NCBI GenBank assembly: GCA_027924585.1
Contig: BSBM01001719.1
Span: 32,872,001 to 32,936,000, forward strand
Reading direction: 5' to 3'
Source: Larix kaempferi
Lineage: Eukaryota; Streptophyta; Pinopsida; Pinales; Pinaceae
Length of the DNA stretch: 64,000 bases
How positions within the stretch are numbered: the stretch's first letter is position 1; each line of letters starts with the position of its first letter. The notes beneath the pieces were generated by a model. It worked only from the letters and a program-made list of their open reading frames with translations. It was not told the origin of the DNA and did not search any database. Positions 24,074 to 35,064 of the stretch are shown piece after piece. Made by a program: the position numbers and the translations under genes.

Positions 24074-24085
24074 AATCTGATACCA
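24074..24085 (-). other. Copia-1 primer-binding site
   Basis: On the minus strand TGGTATCAGATT directly follows the LTR end, with nine to ten bases matching the initiator tRNA-Met site. Confidence 0.8.
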
Positions 24086-24482
24086 TGTTAAGTTTTTACT
24101 TGTTTAGCATAATAACATTAAACAATATACTCACTGAAAGAAAAACAAGCAAAACAAACACAAAGAACACAAAATTTCTGCCGGGGAAACCACAAGGGAG
24201 AAAACCTCGACAAAAATTCCTCAATATATAATTCACCAAGTACAAGATAAAACCCCAAGACAAAACAACTTCTCTCCTTCACTTGTGAAAAATTCTCGCT
24301 CTCCTATGTGAACTTGAGTGAGTGAGATGAGTGATACAAATGAGCAAATCAACCTCCTATTTATACTAAACAAGTGACTTGACCTTTTTACTAATTAGGT
24401 CAACTTGACTAACCTAACTGGGCCGACTTGTACACTTTACAATAAAATATTATTTTCTAGATATTTCCAAGCTGACCTAACA
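24086..24482 (-). repeat. Copia-1 5' LTR (397 bp)
   Basis: On the plus strand it begins TGTTAAGTTTTTACTTG and ends GCTGACCTAACA. A minus-strand TATA box (TATAAATAGG) lies at 24358-24365. ATTAG at 24483-24487 is the probable target duplication, its mate being off-window. Confidence 0.85.
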
Positions 24483-24599
24483 ATTAGGGTTTATATTGAC
24501 TCTTTCAATGAATCTTACATTATTAATTACATCAATGACATCTACCGAAGGAGGAATACAATAATACAATAGAAAAGTACATTTAGAATATCTTCCGTA

Positions 24600-26340
24600 G
24601 TTACATTTATTTAACAAGACGCAGTTATGGAAGAGATACTTCAAGAAGATCACCAAGAACATGACATGACATATCCACAAGAACCTATAGATCCACCTCA
24701 TGAGAAGAACTCCCACAAGAGAAGACTGGCATGGGAACGTGAATAAATACAATATGCAGAGAAGTATGGCTCTCCATATGAGACACACATAGAAAGAAAG
24801 ATACCCAGGCCATACGCCAATTATGTGTCCCTACTATGTGACTTCATTGATAAAGAACCTTCCAACTATGAGGAAGCAACAGAGAAGAAGGAATGGAAGT
24901 ATGACATGATCGAAGAGTACCAGTCGATTATGAAGAATGATTTCTGGGAGATAGTTTCGAGACCAGTAGGGAAGTCTGTTGTGACTTCAAAGTGGATCTA
25001 CACTATCAATCATGCTGTAGATGGTAGCATTGAAAAACACAAGGCAATATTTGTGGCATGTGGATTCTCCCAGAAAGAAGGCATAGATTACGAAGAGACA
25101 TTTTCACCAGTAGCAAGATACACTTCCATCAGATCTATACTTTCTCTAGCTGCGATAATGGAATGGAAGGTACACTAGATGGATGTCAAGACAACATTCT
25201 TGAATGGTGTAGTCGAAGAGGAAGTGTATGTGGAGTAACCACTAGGATTCAAGACACATGACATATAGACTCATGTGTGCAAATTGAAGAATTCCTTTTA
25301 TGGTTTGAAACAGGCACGTAGGACATGGTTTGACAGGATGGAATTTTTTTTTATGATCTTAGGATTTACCAAGAGTAAAGCAGATTCCAACCTTTACTTC
25401 AAGGTAGAGGATGAAAGACCAGTGATACTACTACTTTGTGCAGATGACATGTTTGTAACAGGAGAGGATGAGCTCATTGCAGATACAAAGAGAAGGCTTT
25501 CCTCAGAGTTCGAGATGAAGGACGTGGGAATGATGCACTACTTCTTAGGGATGGAGGTGTGGTAGAGTACAAATGGAATTTTCCTTGGTTAAGGAAAATA
25601 TGCAGTGGAGATTCTGAAGAGGTTCAAAATGATGGACTGCAAGGCAATGGCCACACCAATAGCATCAAACTTGAAGCTATTGTGTGATGCTTCTTCAGAG
25701 ACAGTTAAAACCACAATGTATAGGAAGATGATTGGTTCGTTAATGTACTTGAAGAACATGAGACCAAACATATGCTTTGATGTAAACAACCTGAGCTAGT
25801 TCCTAACGGATCCGAGACATGTTCACCTGATTGCTGCAAAGAATATATTGAGGTACCTGAAGGGTACAATTGAGTATGGTCTCAAGTATGAGACAAATCA
25901 GAAGATTAACTTGCATGGTTATGTTGATTTGGATTGGGTAGGCAGTGCCACAAACAGGAATAGCACTTCAGGATGCTGCTTCAGTTGGGATCCGATATGA
26001 TCTCTTGGTTTAGCAAGAAACAATCATGTGTTGCACTGACTACAACCAAAGAAGAGTATGTTTTAGCTTGGTCGGCTAGTTGTGAGGCAGTATGGATTTG
26101 GAAGCTACTGCCATATTTGTTTGATCTCAAGTTAAAGGCGACTTGTATCTTTCGTGACAGATAGAGTTGTGTGAATTTTTCTGAGAACTCGATGTTCCAT
26201 GACAAGTCGAAGCATATTGAGATCAAGTACCACTATATCCAGGATATGGTGTCGAGAGGAGTAGTGAAGCTCCAGTATGTGGTGATAGACAAGTAGATAA
26301 TCGATGTGTTGACCAAGAAATTATAAAGAGTGAATTTCAA
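24600..26340 (+). pseudogene. Copia-2 reverse transcriptase and RNase H
   Basis: Readable motifs in order are SVVTSKWIYTINHA, FVACGFSQKEGIDYEE, MDVKTTFLNGVVEEEVYVE, LLLCADDMFVTGEDE, GMMHYFLGMEVW, MYRKMIGSLMYLKN, HVHLIAAKNILRYLKGT and ISWFSKKQSCVALTT. The catalytic YVDD has become CADD. At least five in-frame stops sit where the family has glutamine: TAG before MDVK, after EVW and after NNLS, and TAA before PLGF and before GKYAVEIL. This is the pattern of C-to-T decay. Related to Copia-1 RT but clearly a different subfamily. Confidence 0.88.
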
Positions 26341-26404
26341 GTACTTTAGATAGAAGCTTGGTGTTATCTAGATCGAGGTTCCTCGAAAGAGGGAGAGATG
26401 TGAC

Positions 26405-26815
26405 CGGAAGAAGTAGGTGCACTAGGGTTGTATCTTACATGGTGGAAGACATAGGTGGTCTGCAAGGACTTAATGCAACTGGGGTGGTCCTAGGATGTAT
26501 TCACATGTTTGAAGACACTGGTAGGTCCATGGGTCATAAATCATTTGGGATGCACCTAGGTTGTATCTTACATGATGGAAGACGTAGGTGGTATGCAAGG
26601 ACATAATGCACCTGGGGTGCTCCTGGGCTGTATCCACATGTTTGAAGACACAGGTTGAATGAGAGAGTCATAATACATCTAGGCTGTATCCATGGCGTGG
26701 AAGACGCAAATGTCCTTGGGATGTACCCATTGGGTGGGAGACACAGGTTGATTGAGAGAGAGACGTAATGCATCTGGGTTGTATCCACTGGGTGGAAGAC
26801 GTAGGTTGTCTGATG
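26405..26815. repeat. Imperfect repeats in the Copia-2 3' region
   Basis: Phrases such as GGTTGTATC, GTGGAAGAC and GGAAGACGTAGGTGGT recur 5-6 times. One larger unit recurs at 26419 and 26552 (133 bp). No coding; 26816-27190 shows nothing further. Confidence 0.65.
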
Positions 26816-27197
26816 GACATTATGTATACACATGGAATGCTCTCCATGTGCGATGATGAGATGATTAGGATACGATGAGATGATAGTAGGAGACGTAGGT
26901 GATTGTTGTGGCAATGTAATGTGTGGTCCTGGGTTGTACCTATTTGATGGCTTACTCATAGAGATGATGAAGACCTAGATGGGATCTAGGCCTACATCCA
27001 ACATGAAAAAGGGTTGTCTCTGTATAAATTCTCATGACAGATAGATTCGAGATATGTCACTAGTCAATGATCAATGAGATGAGGATTGTTGTAGTAGCGA
27101 CGATGATGATCCAACATTGATGATGTTGTCCAGAGTATGTGTCCAGCTGTGATGATGACTGTGGCAAGAGAATACCTTTCTAGTTAAGAGGGAGTAT

Positions 27198-27780
27198 TGT
27201 TGTAAATGTAACTTCAGAAGATATTCTTTTGTATATTATTATTATATTATTGTACTTTTATTGTGCCTCCATCGGAGATGTTTTTCCTCCGTTCGAGGAT
27301 GTCATTATTGTATTTGTTCATGCTATAATATCAAGTTAAAACCTCCATTGTAAGTTGGGGCAATAGCTCCCCAAAATATAAATGTAAATTGTATTTTTGA
27401 TTCTCCCTAGGACAGGTCGGCCCATTAAGTTAGAGAGGTCGGCCCCAATGAGGAATTAGGTTACTCACACTTAAAGTATAAATAGAGAGGATCACTCTCT
27501 CATTTGAAACCACACTCACTCAAGCAAGTTCCCACCAAGTGAGAGAGAAGACAAGTTCGCTGGAGGAGAAAGAGAGAGAACTGCATAAGACATCTTATAT
27601 TTTGGGTTTTCCATCTTGCTTGATATTGTACTAGTGACGAATCTATTTCTGAGGAAGTTGCGAGGTTTTCTCCTTTATGGTTCCTCGAGGAAATTTATTG
27701 TGTCTTTTGTGTTTTGTTGTGCTTGTCTATATTTTAGTTTAAGTATCAAACATAATTGAATTAAAGTGCAAACTCTAACA
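27198..27780 (+). repeat. Copia-2 3' LTR (583 bp)
   Basis: Starts TGTTGTAAATGTAAC after the purine-rich AAGAGGGAGTAT and ends GCAAACTCTAACA. A TATA box (TATAAATAGAGAGG) is near 27477-27490. Two GGTCGGCCC phrases match the GGGCCGAC phrase in the Copia-1 LTR. Confidence 0.8.
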
Positions 27781-27903
27781 AATTATTCAAAATAACCATA
27801 GTCAAGATTAATTCCACAACTAATTTAATTTTCCATGAGGACACATGGGGATCAAAAGGGATAGTGGTAGCTCCATGGTGCTATAAAATATGGGGACATT
27901 ATA
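27781..27903 (-). repeat. Element B 3' LTR remnant and polypurine tract
   Basis: The end reads GGGGACATTATA (TA for CA). Next to it on the body side, 27904-27916 read on the minus strand is GGTAGGGGAGGAC, a plausible polypurine tract. The rest of this LTR should be left of the window. Confidence 0.75.
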
Positions 27904-28097
27904 GTCCTCCCCTACCAAAATTTGCTTGTCCTCAAGCAAGTGAAAATATGGTTGATGAAGAACCTGTACACTTTTCTCACAATACTTTGCAAGGATGCTT
28001 CAAAAACCATTTGAATCTCATCTCCAACATAGATGAACCCTGTGATAATCTTGCATTGGTCATCCTTTTCCATCAACTCAATAATGATCCTGATTTT

Positions 28098-30520
28098 CTA
28101 ACTCTCAATGGATAATTGAGTTACAATATGTGGATTGAATTTGACGAAGGCATGCAATTTGGCCAATATTTCCTTGTAGTAATTAGAATAGGAATGATTA
28201 TGGATCGCTAAAATTATATTCCCATGAGTAATAAGATATGGGGCTTGCTTAAGGATTGCTGCAATAATATTTCCTGAAACATAACTTGGATATGTGTTGC
28301 ACCCTTTCTCATACTTCAATCCTTCATTCTTGAGTCAATTCCATGAAAGCCTCTCACTCACCCTTCTTTGAATATTTAAGCAACAAGGGTGGCCATATTG
28401 CAACAAAACTACTCCTATGCATTCTTTGGAAGCATCTACTCTAAGCCAAAATGATGGAGCGAAACCAGGCGTGGCAAACATTGAAAAAGCTCCCATCACT
28501 TTCTTCATCCTCTTGAAAACTCTCACAGAGTCTTGATCCCCACAAGAAACTTATTTCCTTCCTTGGGTAGCCACAGGTGTTATGAATTGGAAGGATCCTC
28601 TACATGGTGCACCATTATCCAACTTGTTCATATCTATGGTATTGATCCAAGTAGATATAGAACAAATCCTCTTCATGTAGGAACCAATTTTACCATGCTC
28701 AACCATAGAATCAACATTCAATATCTCGAGCCTTCCAATTACACATTCAAACAAATTGATATGCAATGATGGCTCTACCCAAATCCTTGACATAGATTCC
28801 AAATTATGTCAATACTTCTCCAACATTCTACCATGAAAAAGAATGTACTCAAAAGGAACCAACACAATCTTACCAAAGTGCTAGATGTACACTTTGCTCA
28901 TGTAAGGTGGTGAAGTTATAGGTGCATTATCCAAGCCAATGCTCATGCATGAAAATCGCGAATAGGGACATTGGAAACAAGGAGATGTCTTTTGCAGAAC
29001 TACTAATTCCAAGTGAACTTGATGATGATGATCAAGGTGGAGGTAAATATTGGGAAGGTACTTGACATTATGCATCTCATCCCTCTTAAGGGATGTCTCT
29101 GTCCCACATACTACTACATGAATTGTCTAGCTGACATATTTGAGATCAAGAATGATTCTTGGATCCCAAATGAACCTGAGAATGGGGAAGTGTCTTCTAC
29201 TTCCTCTTCTACATTGCTCAGTGTCTCCATAAAGAGCCTCATGGTGAATCCCAAACTCTAATTCCATTAGGAGAAAAATTTCACTCCAAGGAATGCTAGG
29301 ATCCCATGGTTTATGCAGCATTCTACCGAACAAATTGATTATTTGAAACAATGTGTCATTCCAAATGATGCGAGGATCCCATAACCAAATTGGAAGTACA
29401 CTCTTCCGAGTGCTTGTTGGATTTTTTATGAATATTTTCAATAGGAAGAGAAACTCCTCTTGAGCATCAATTCCATATGCTCCATCCAACTGAATCAATT
29501 GGAACTTCTAAGTCCCACCATGCATACTAAATTCATCATATGATGACCATGGATATCTTTTTTGCTTCTCATAAGATTGGAGAGTAAGGAATTTATCAAT
29601 CAACTTCCTACCAAAGCATGAAAAACCCTTACCTCCATGTGTGTCCATCTTTGAGTTGTATTTATCCACCCAACCCATGGATGGATCAACATCTTTATTG
29701 GCTGGTCCAAGTGGAGCAAATCTAACTACCACCTCCAAAATCAAAGATTCTTTCTTCAAAAAGGGCAACCCATGATCCTCCTGGTGCACATCTAGTGCTT
29801 GACCAACCTTCTCCATGACAATTCTTCTCTCAAGCACATGCATTTTGGATTTCACTTATTGCTCACTAGATTCCCCAATGATTGATGTTTCAAAGAGTCT
29901 TCTACCAAAGCAAGCAAGACTGGTGAATCCTTGACTCTCCTTTTTTGTTATGTACTCATCTACCCAATCCTTGGATAAATAAGTATGTTTGCTTGTAGAT
30001 TCAAATGGTATGTCCTCTTCAATGTCTTTTTGCATCAAGACAAGTGCTTGGACAAAATATTCTATAGCATCTTCCTTCACAAACACTTGCAAGTTTGAAC
30101 TTTCCTCATTTTCATCCCTTCCATGAGGTTCCTCCATCATATTCAAAGTGTTTTCTTCCATGTGCTCATGATAATTTTCAATGCAGGATGGAGGATGTGG
30201 CATGCTCAGCTCTCTATGAAGCTGATCAATATGCGACCTTGATTCTTGAAGGGCCTGTTGAGTGCTCCTCAAATAATCATGTGTAGCCTCCAAATCATGA
30301 GTGAGGTTGTCAATATCCTCTTCATATTCTAATGAGGCACTATGATACATCTTCACAAGATCAGGAAGATGATATCTATTGCAAAGCAGTTGAAAAAATG
30401 CACCTCTTATGTCTGTCACTGCTTTTCTAATCTTCTCCAAGTCTTGAATGGAAGATTTCTCCTCCATTCTCAAACAACAATGTGACACAAATGCATTGGT
30501 GCCATGCAGGTTGCTCATGG
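28098..30520 (-). pseudogene. Element B long ORF, main part (A/B family) with possible RNase H remnant
   Basis: From 30520 to 28098 a single minus-strand frame carries only seven stops (29856 TAA, 29508 TAG, 29127 TAG, 28881 TAG, 28551 TAA, 28335 TGA, 28098 TAG), so it was one ORF of over 800 codons. It begins inside the conserved MSE domain (cut by the chromovirus insertion), with DLEKIRKAVTDIRGAFFQLL, then a coiled coil (about 30310-30200). A motif of the form WVDxY...CFGRxL occurs twice, near 29960-29885 and 29680-29585. Near 28460-28390, FWLRVDASKECIGVVLLQYG resembles gypsy RNase H (xxDASxxGxGAVLxQ). Apart from that I do not recognise the protein. Confidence 0.65.
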
Positions 30521-30525
30521 CCTTC

Positions 30526-30880
30526 TATGAGGAACCTCCAACAATTAATTAATGAAAGTACATGATATATCAGAAATAACATAACACATAATAAATTTAT
30601 TGATCACGGGCCACTTCGAGGGGGAAACCTCCTTTGAGAAAGCTCAATACAATTAACTTCTCGGTTCCTTCATTGGAATCAACACCTACTTATATACTAA
30701 GTCTATGCAACAATACTATGGATCAACACCATGGAACATATAATACTACAGGACGACTTACAAAGCATATGCATCGAATACTATGGAACATATAATACTA
30801 CAGGATGACTTACAAAGCATATGTGTCCAACAACAATATACTAACAAAGTAAAGACAAGGGTTGACACGGGTTCCTAAGA
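30526..30880 (-). repeat. 3' LTR of the chromovirus-like element (355 bp)
   Basis: Plus-strand ends TATGAGGAACC (TG mutated to TA) and GGTTCCTAAGA (CA mutated to GA). The adjoining TCCCCTCCCCCTTAG (30881-30895) is the minus-strand polypurine tract. Confidence 0.85.
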
Positions 30881-30939
30881 TCCCCTCCCCCTTAGATAAA
30901 TATTTATCCTCAAAGCTTTAGATGTGGAAATTGATACTG

Positions 30940-31990
30940 AATCTAAAGGAGTGGTTCCCATGTAGCATCCTATGGTTGCATTCCGTGCCACTGAATTAAT
31001 ACCCCTATGATAGATCGAGAGCGAAGATGATGAGTGCACCTATTTAGGATGGCCTCTGTCTCCAAAAAGATGGATCCTTCATTATCCAGTTCTGGTAAAA
31101 TAGTTTGTCCTCTGATGTTGGTGCCAAGAACTTTTGTTAGAGAAGAGACATGAAATACTGGATGAATGCAGGAAGAAGGAGGAAGTTCCAATTTATAAGC
31201 AATAGACCCAATATTCTGAAGAACCTTATAGGGCCCATATAAATTTGGAGCGAGCTTATGACACCCTATGAGTTTCAGGGAGGATTTCTTGGAAGGCTGT
31301 AGATGAAGAAAAACCATATCACCTACTTGAAAAGTGCACTCAGAACGGTGTTGATCTGTTTGTTGTTGCATTCGAATTATTTCCATGTGAATATTGTCCT
31401 GAAAAATGCGAAGAATTTGATCACAGTTTCGAAGAACCGAGTCAATTACCTAAACTGGTGAATTGTTGAGGGTGTATGGAATAAGAACTGGTGGTTCCTA
31501 ACCATAGATTGCTTCATATGGATTCATTTTAGATGCAGTATTGTACCACCAGATCCCTTCAATGAAATCCATAGAAATATATGTCCAAATCCATGTAGGG
31601 ATGGGAAAGGGTTCGAGCAATCCTAGAAGGAGTGTCATTTCACCCTTGTTGACCTATAAAGTATCACATTCAGCCACCATCTGTTGAATTGTCCTTTTCA
31701 TTCCCTGCCAAAAGAAGTTACACTGTGCCCGCTCATACGTTGTGAGGAACCCATAGTTCCCTGCCGATGGAGAAGCATGGAGTTCATAGAAGACAGAGCC
31801 CTGTTGAACAGATCACAACCAATTTGGAACAAGCATAGAAATACCTAAAAGAGAAACTTGGTCATCAAATGTGCACGAAAGAGCATTTTCCACCAGATTG
31901 TCCTTACCCTTCTTGTAAGTGATCTCATAGGCATAACCCATGAGTTTGCTAACCCATTTCAGTTGTGCTAGGGAGGATATCTGTTGTTCC
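30940..31990 (-). pseudogene. Chromovirus integrase remnant and chromodomain end
   Basis: From about 31800 the zinc-binding part of integrase is readable (FLTTYERAQCNFFWQGMK, MVAECD), then PIPTWIWTYISMDFIEG. The next codons jump to IWWYNTASKMNPYEAIYG, which normally lies about 100 residues later. The catalytic D,D-35-E core is thus deleted at about 31553. The 30970-31386 frame carries FQVGDMVFLHLQP, a GPY module (LYGPYKVLQNIGSIAYKLEL) and the start of a chromodomain (IGVLIQWHGM, then DATWE beyond a TAG). Chromodomains guide insertion to heterochromatin in this group. Confidence 0.85.
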
Positions 31991-32000
31991 AGGAAATGTT

Positions 32001-32510
32001 TCAGACTCTGGTGATTAGTCTTGATGCAAAAAAATTCCCTAATAGATATGGCTTCCGCTTCTGTATTGCATGCAAAATAGCTATCATTTCCATCTCAAAT
32101 GTAGAGGTGGCTAAATTCTTACCAGAAAGGTCTCTTGAAGGCGGCAATCCCACTGGTTCAACAAAGACACCTGCATATATATCCAAAATGTGTTGTAGAT
32201 CCAAGGGAGTAGTGGAGACAGTTGATGGGTGCATTTGAATGGAATGGATATGAGCGATGACACCATGTGAATTATTCTCAAGGATCTTTTCCAGGCGATG
32301 TGAACTAATGACGCGGAGAGACCCTGGTTGTAAGCTTGTAAATGTGTGTTTTTTTCCATTGAATGAAAAATGCATCCAAAGTTTAGCAAAATCCCATAAT
32401 ATGGGGCCAAGTGTGCGTAACCATTGAGCGCTCAAAACCACATCACATCTTCCTAAGGACAAGGCAAACATGTCAGAGCACAGGTTATAATATTCCATAG
32501 AGATACACAC
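32001..32510 (-). pseudogene. Chromovirus post-protease and RNase H with RT deleted
   Basis: The 169-codon frame reads DVVLSAQWLRTLGPILWDF, then IYAGVFVEPVGLPPSRDLS, which is the region leading into RT. It passes directly to GKNLATSTFEMEMIAILHAI, which belongs in RNase H. The RT fingers and palm, including YxDD, are absent at about 32130. RNase H continues to about 31900 with a frameshift at 32001 (SLAQLKWVSKLMGYAYEI). Confidence 0.85.
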
Positions 32511-33708
32511 ATTGCGACACTTCCCCTTGCAAGGTAAGGTGCCCCCATTGGAAATCTTGACTTCAAAGTTGGAGCAAGGATGGAAAAAACAATCAGCCTA
32601 TTTGGCGATCTGAGGGTCAATGAAGTTATGAGTGCTACCAGAATCAATGAGTATTGTAAGAGGGAGCTTCTTGAAGCAACCCCTGACCCGCATTGTTTGT
32701 GGGGTGGTGACTCTGGCTAAAGCATGGAGAGATATCTCTGGGTGGTCATCCAGAGACGGAGGTTCAACAGATGGCTGTTGAATTTCGACCTGATCGTCTA
32801 TTGTATCTTGGAGCTTCTTCACCAAGTTCATAGGTAGGCGAAGAATCCACATCCAATAGATAGAGTTGTTGCTCAACACATATATGTACCCGAGTGAATT
32901 TATCATCACAATTATAACAAATCCCTTTTTCTCTATGTTCCTGCATCTTTGCTTCAAACAAATGATTGATAAGAGTTGGTCGAGGAGCTGGCGTGATGGG
33001 AGGTCGTTGGGAAACCATATTTATGAATGGAACAAAAGTGGATTTGGCATGTTGTTGGTATGTGATCTTGTCCTCCACCAACTTAGCCAACCCTAGACTT
33101 CCATCATTGTGTTGGGATAGAACATTTTAACCTCTGAGCAGATTTCATCCTTGAGACCACTGATAAAACAACTCCTGTAGAATTCATCATACAATCCTTC
33201 TGTGTGATTGGCCAGTTTCCCAAATTTTGTCTGATACTCTCTCACAATGCCAATTTGGCGAAGTTTAGTGAGTGCTCTTGTCAAGTCATAAAAAAAAACT
33301 AGGACCAAATAGTTGCAAAAGGAGTTGGAAAAAATCTGTCCATTTTGGCTCGTCATGAGCCTTGATGTACCAACGGTACCATTGAAGGTCTTCTTGTTCC
33401 AATTGAAAGGATGCAAGAAGAACTTTATGGACATCAAAAGTATTATGCATAGTGAAATATTGTTCTGCCCGGTATATCTATCCAGTCGGATCATTACCAT
33501 TGAAGCGAGGAAAATCAATCTTCGACCCACGAAAATTACTGGAAGAAGAGAACCCAGTGTCTGCAGAATATTTTGGCTGTCATTTTTTGTTCATGGCTGA
33601 ATGCCGAAGATGGAGGCTGAGAATTTTTTCATCCAGATCTTGGAGTTTGGTTTAGAGGGCTGCAAGTTCTTCCTCCATGATTTGTGCTCCTGCGCGGGTG
33701 ACAACCAT
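32511..33708 (-). pseudogene. Chromovirus gag and protease
   Basis: The likely gag ATG is at 33708 (MVVTRAGAQIMEEELAA), as in many plant chromoviruses. Gag core motifs are FYDLTRALTKLRQIG and REYQTKFGKLANH in the 33093-33530 frame. The CCHC-like box CYNCDDKFTRVHIC follows at about 32890, and the protease LTILIDSGSTHNFID at about 32640. Breaks near 33300, 33090 and 32800 separate frames. No second initiation site is evident. Confidence 0.85.
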
Positions 33709-34635
33709 AACCAGGAGTTTTTTTTTGTGAATGGGTAGAAAAAAAAACAGAAACTTCTTTAGTAAAGGGAAATTTGGATTTGGGAAAAACTCTGATGGGT
33801 AATTGGGGTTTGACTAGGTTTTGGACACTTTCTAATGGACAGGGAAGTAGAAAATGGGAATTTCAGAAGCGGGGTGAAAGAATGGGAAAATTTGTCAAAG
33901 AGGGACAAAGAAATAGAAATTGGAAATGAACACTGTGGCAGAATTTGAAGATGACTAGGTGAAAATCGAAGAAGTTTAGGAAAACCCTAAAAATAGTCAA
34001 ATGTGGGATTTATGGCTTCGGGAAGTGGAATTTGGGATAGGGTCCTCAGGAATGAAATATGTAAAATGGGATTGCAGGGGTGTCGACGAAGTTTCAAGGG
34101 AAACATAGTTAAAACAAAGAAGATATGGCGAAAAACATATTTTTTTTTTTGGAATGGATCTACAACGATGCGGAAGTGATCGACAACAGTTCTGTACATA
34201 TGTAATCTGCAATTTAGCAGTTGGAAATATATATGGACCCCCGGTATGTGCAACTTCCTAAAGGTTTAGTGGATTCACTTGGCCACCATTGCTGTCTAAT
34301 GACTTGCATATTGGGGCAGTACCCCTCACTCCATAGCTCAGGTAAAACTAATAACCACTTTGCCACAAATGAAAGCTCTTGGTTTACCTCACGGGTGGGA
34401 ACTGGTCAATCAGGTAGGGGTCATTTACCTTTTCAATGGAATGTCCTCTCAATGGGCCAGCTACTTCAGGGTTCCTGTGGTACTCCTCACAATGTGTTTT
34501 AAGGCTTATTCCCAAGTACTTCCCACAATTAAGCGGATAGGGATTATTCTTGAATCCAAACCTGCAATTGATAGGAACAAATACAAATGCGATTTTGTTT
34601 TTGGCATAAATTCCACCCAACGAACCCAATAAAGT

Positions 34636-34647
34636 GCTCTGATACCA
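34636..34647 (-). other. Primer-binding site of the chromovirus-like element
   Basis: Minus-strand TGGTATCAGAGC, two bases inside the 5' LTR. Confidence 0.85.
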
Positions 34648-34649
34648 GA

Positions 34650-35064
34650 TGTGAGGAGCCTCCAACAATTAATTAATGAAAATGCATGATATATCAGAAA
34701 TAACAAAACACATAATATATTTATTGATCGCGGGCCCCTTCGAGGGGGAAACCTCCTTTGAGAAAGCTCACTACAGTTAACTTCTCCGTGCCTTCATTGG
34801 CCTCAACACATACTTATATAATAAGTATATGCACCAATACTATGGATCAATACCATGGAACATATAATACTATGGGACAACTTACAAATCATATGCATCC
34901 AGTACTATGGATCAATACCATGGAACATATAATACTATGGGCTAATACAAACTAAGGATCAAAACCATGGAAAGTATAATACTACGGGACGAATTACAAA
35001 GCATATGCGTCCAACAACAATATACTAAAAAAATAAAGAGAAGGGTTGACATAGGTTCCTAACA
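34650..35064 (-). repeat. 5' LTR of the chromovirus-like element (415 bp)
   Basis: Plus-strand TGTGAGGAGCCTCC to GGTTCCTAACA, followed by CCTTC. It matches 30526-30880 apart from an extra internal stretch near 34870-34960. 33709-34635 between gag and the primer site is leader with no ORF of note. Confidence 0.88.

Larger units (their letters stand above)
9117..24482 (-). mobile_element. Copia-1: Ty1/copia retrotransposon, interrupted twice
   Basis: Visible parts are 9117-10358 (RT, RNase H) and 21317-24482 (integrase, protease, gag, leader, primer site, 5' LTR), all minus strand. The order gag-PR-IN-RT-RH defines Ty1/copia. TR-1 interrupts it between integrase and RT, with the 5-bp duplication GGTTC on both sides. 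The Tat-like gypsy element interrupts it inside RNase H, so the end of RNase H and the 3' LTR should lie left of the window. Its 5' LTR abuts Copia-2 sequence at 24483. Confidence 0.85.
24483..27780 (+). mobile_element. Copia-2: decayed Ty1/copia remnant
   Basis: A plus-strand linker and RT-RNase H (about 24600-26340) are followed by a repetitive 3' region, a purine-rich tract and a 3' LTR (27198-27780). The integrase and everything before it are missing because Copia-1 inserted at 24483. The 3' LTR ends inside the left LTR of element B, with AATTA at 27781-27785 as probable duplication. It has many more stops than Copia-1, which fits its older place in the nest. Confidence 0.8.
30526..35064 (-). 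mobile_element. Chromovirus-like gypsy element lacking RT and IN cores
   Basis: LTRs 30526-30880 and 34650-35064 with target duplication CCTTC (30521-30525 and 35065-35069), primer site 34636-34647 and a polypurine tract at 30881-30895. The body reads gag, CCHC, protease, then pol fragments from which the RT catalytic half and the integrase core are missing, then a GPY/chromodomain end. The order and the GPY plus DATWE motifs indicate a chromovirus. It inserted into the long ORF of element B. LTRs differ in length because the right one has an extra copy of an internal unit (ACTATGGATCAATACCATGG). Non-autonomous by deletion. Confidence 0.88.

Noticed and set aside
26358-26959. ORFs on both strands in the Copia-2 3' region
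   Set aside because: They come from imperfect repeats with GGTTGTATC phrases; no domain and no support from position.
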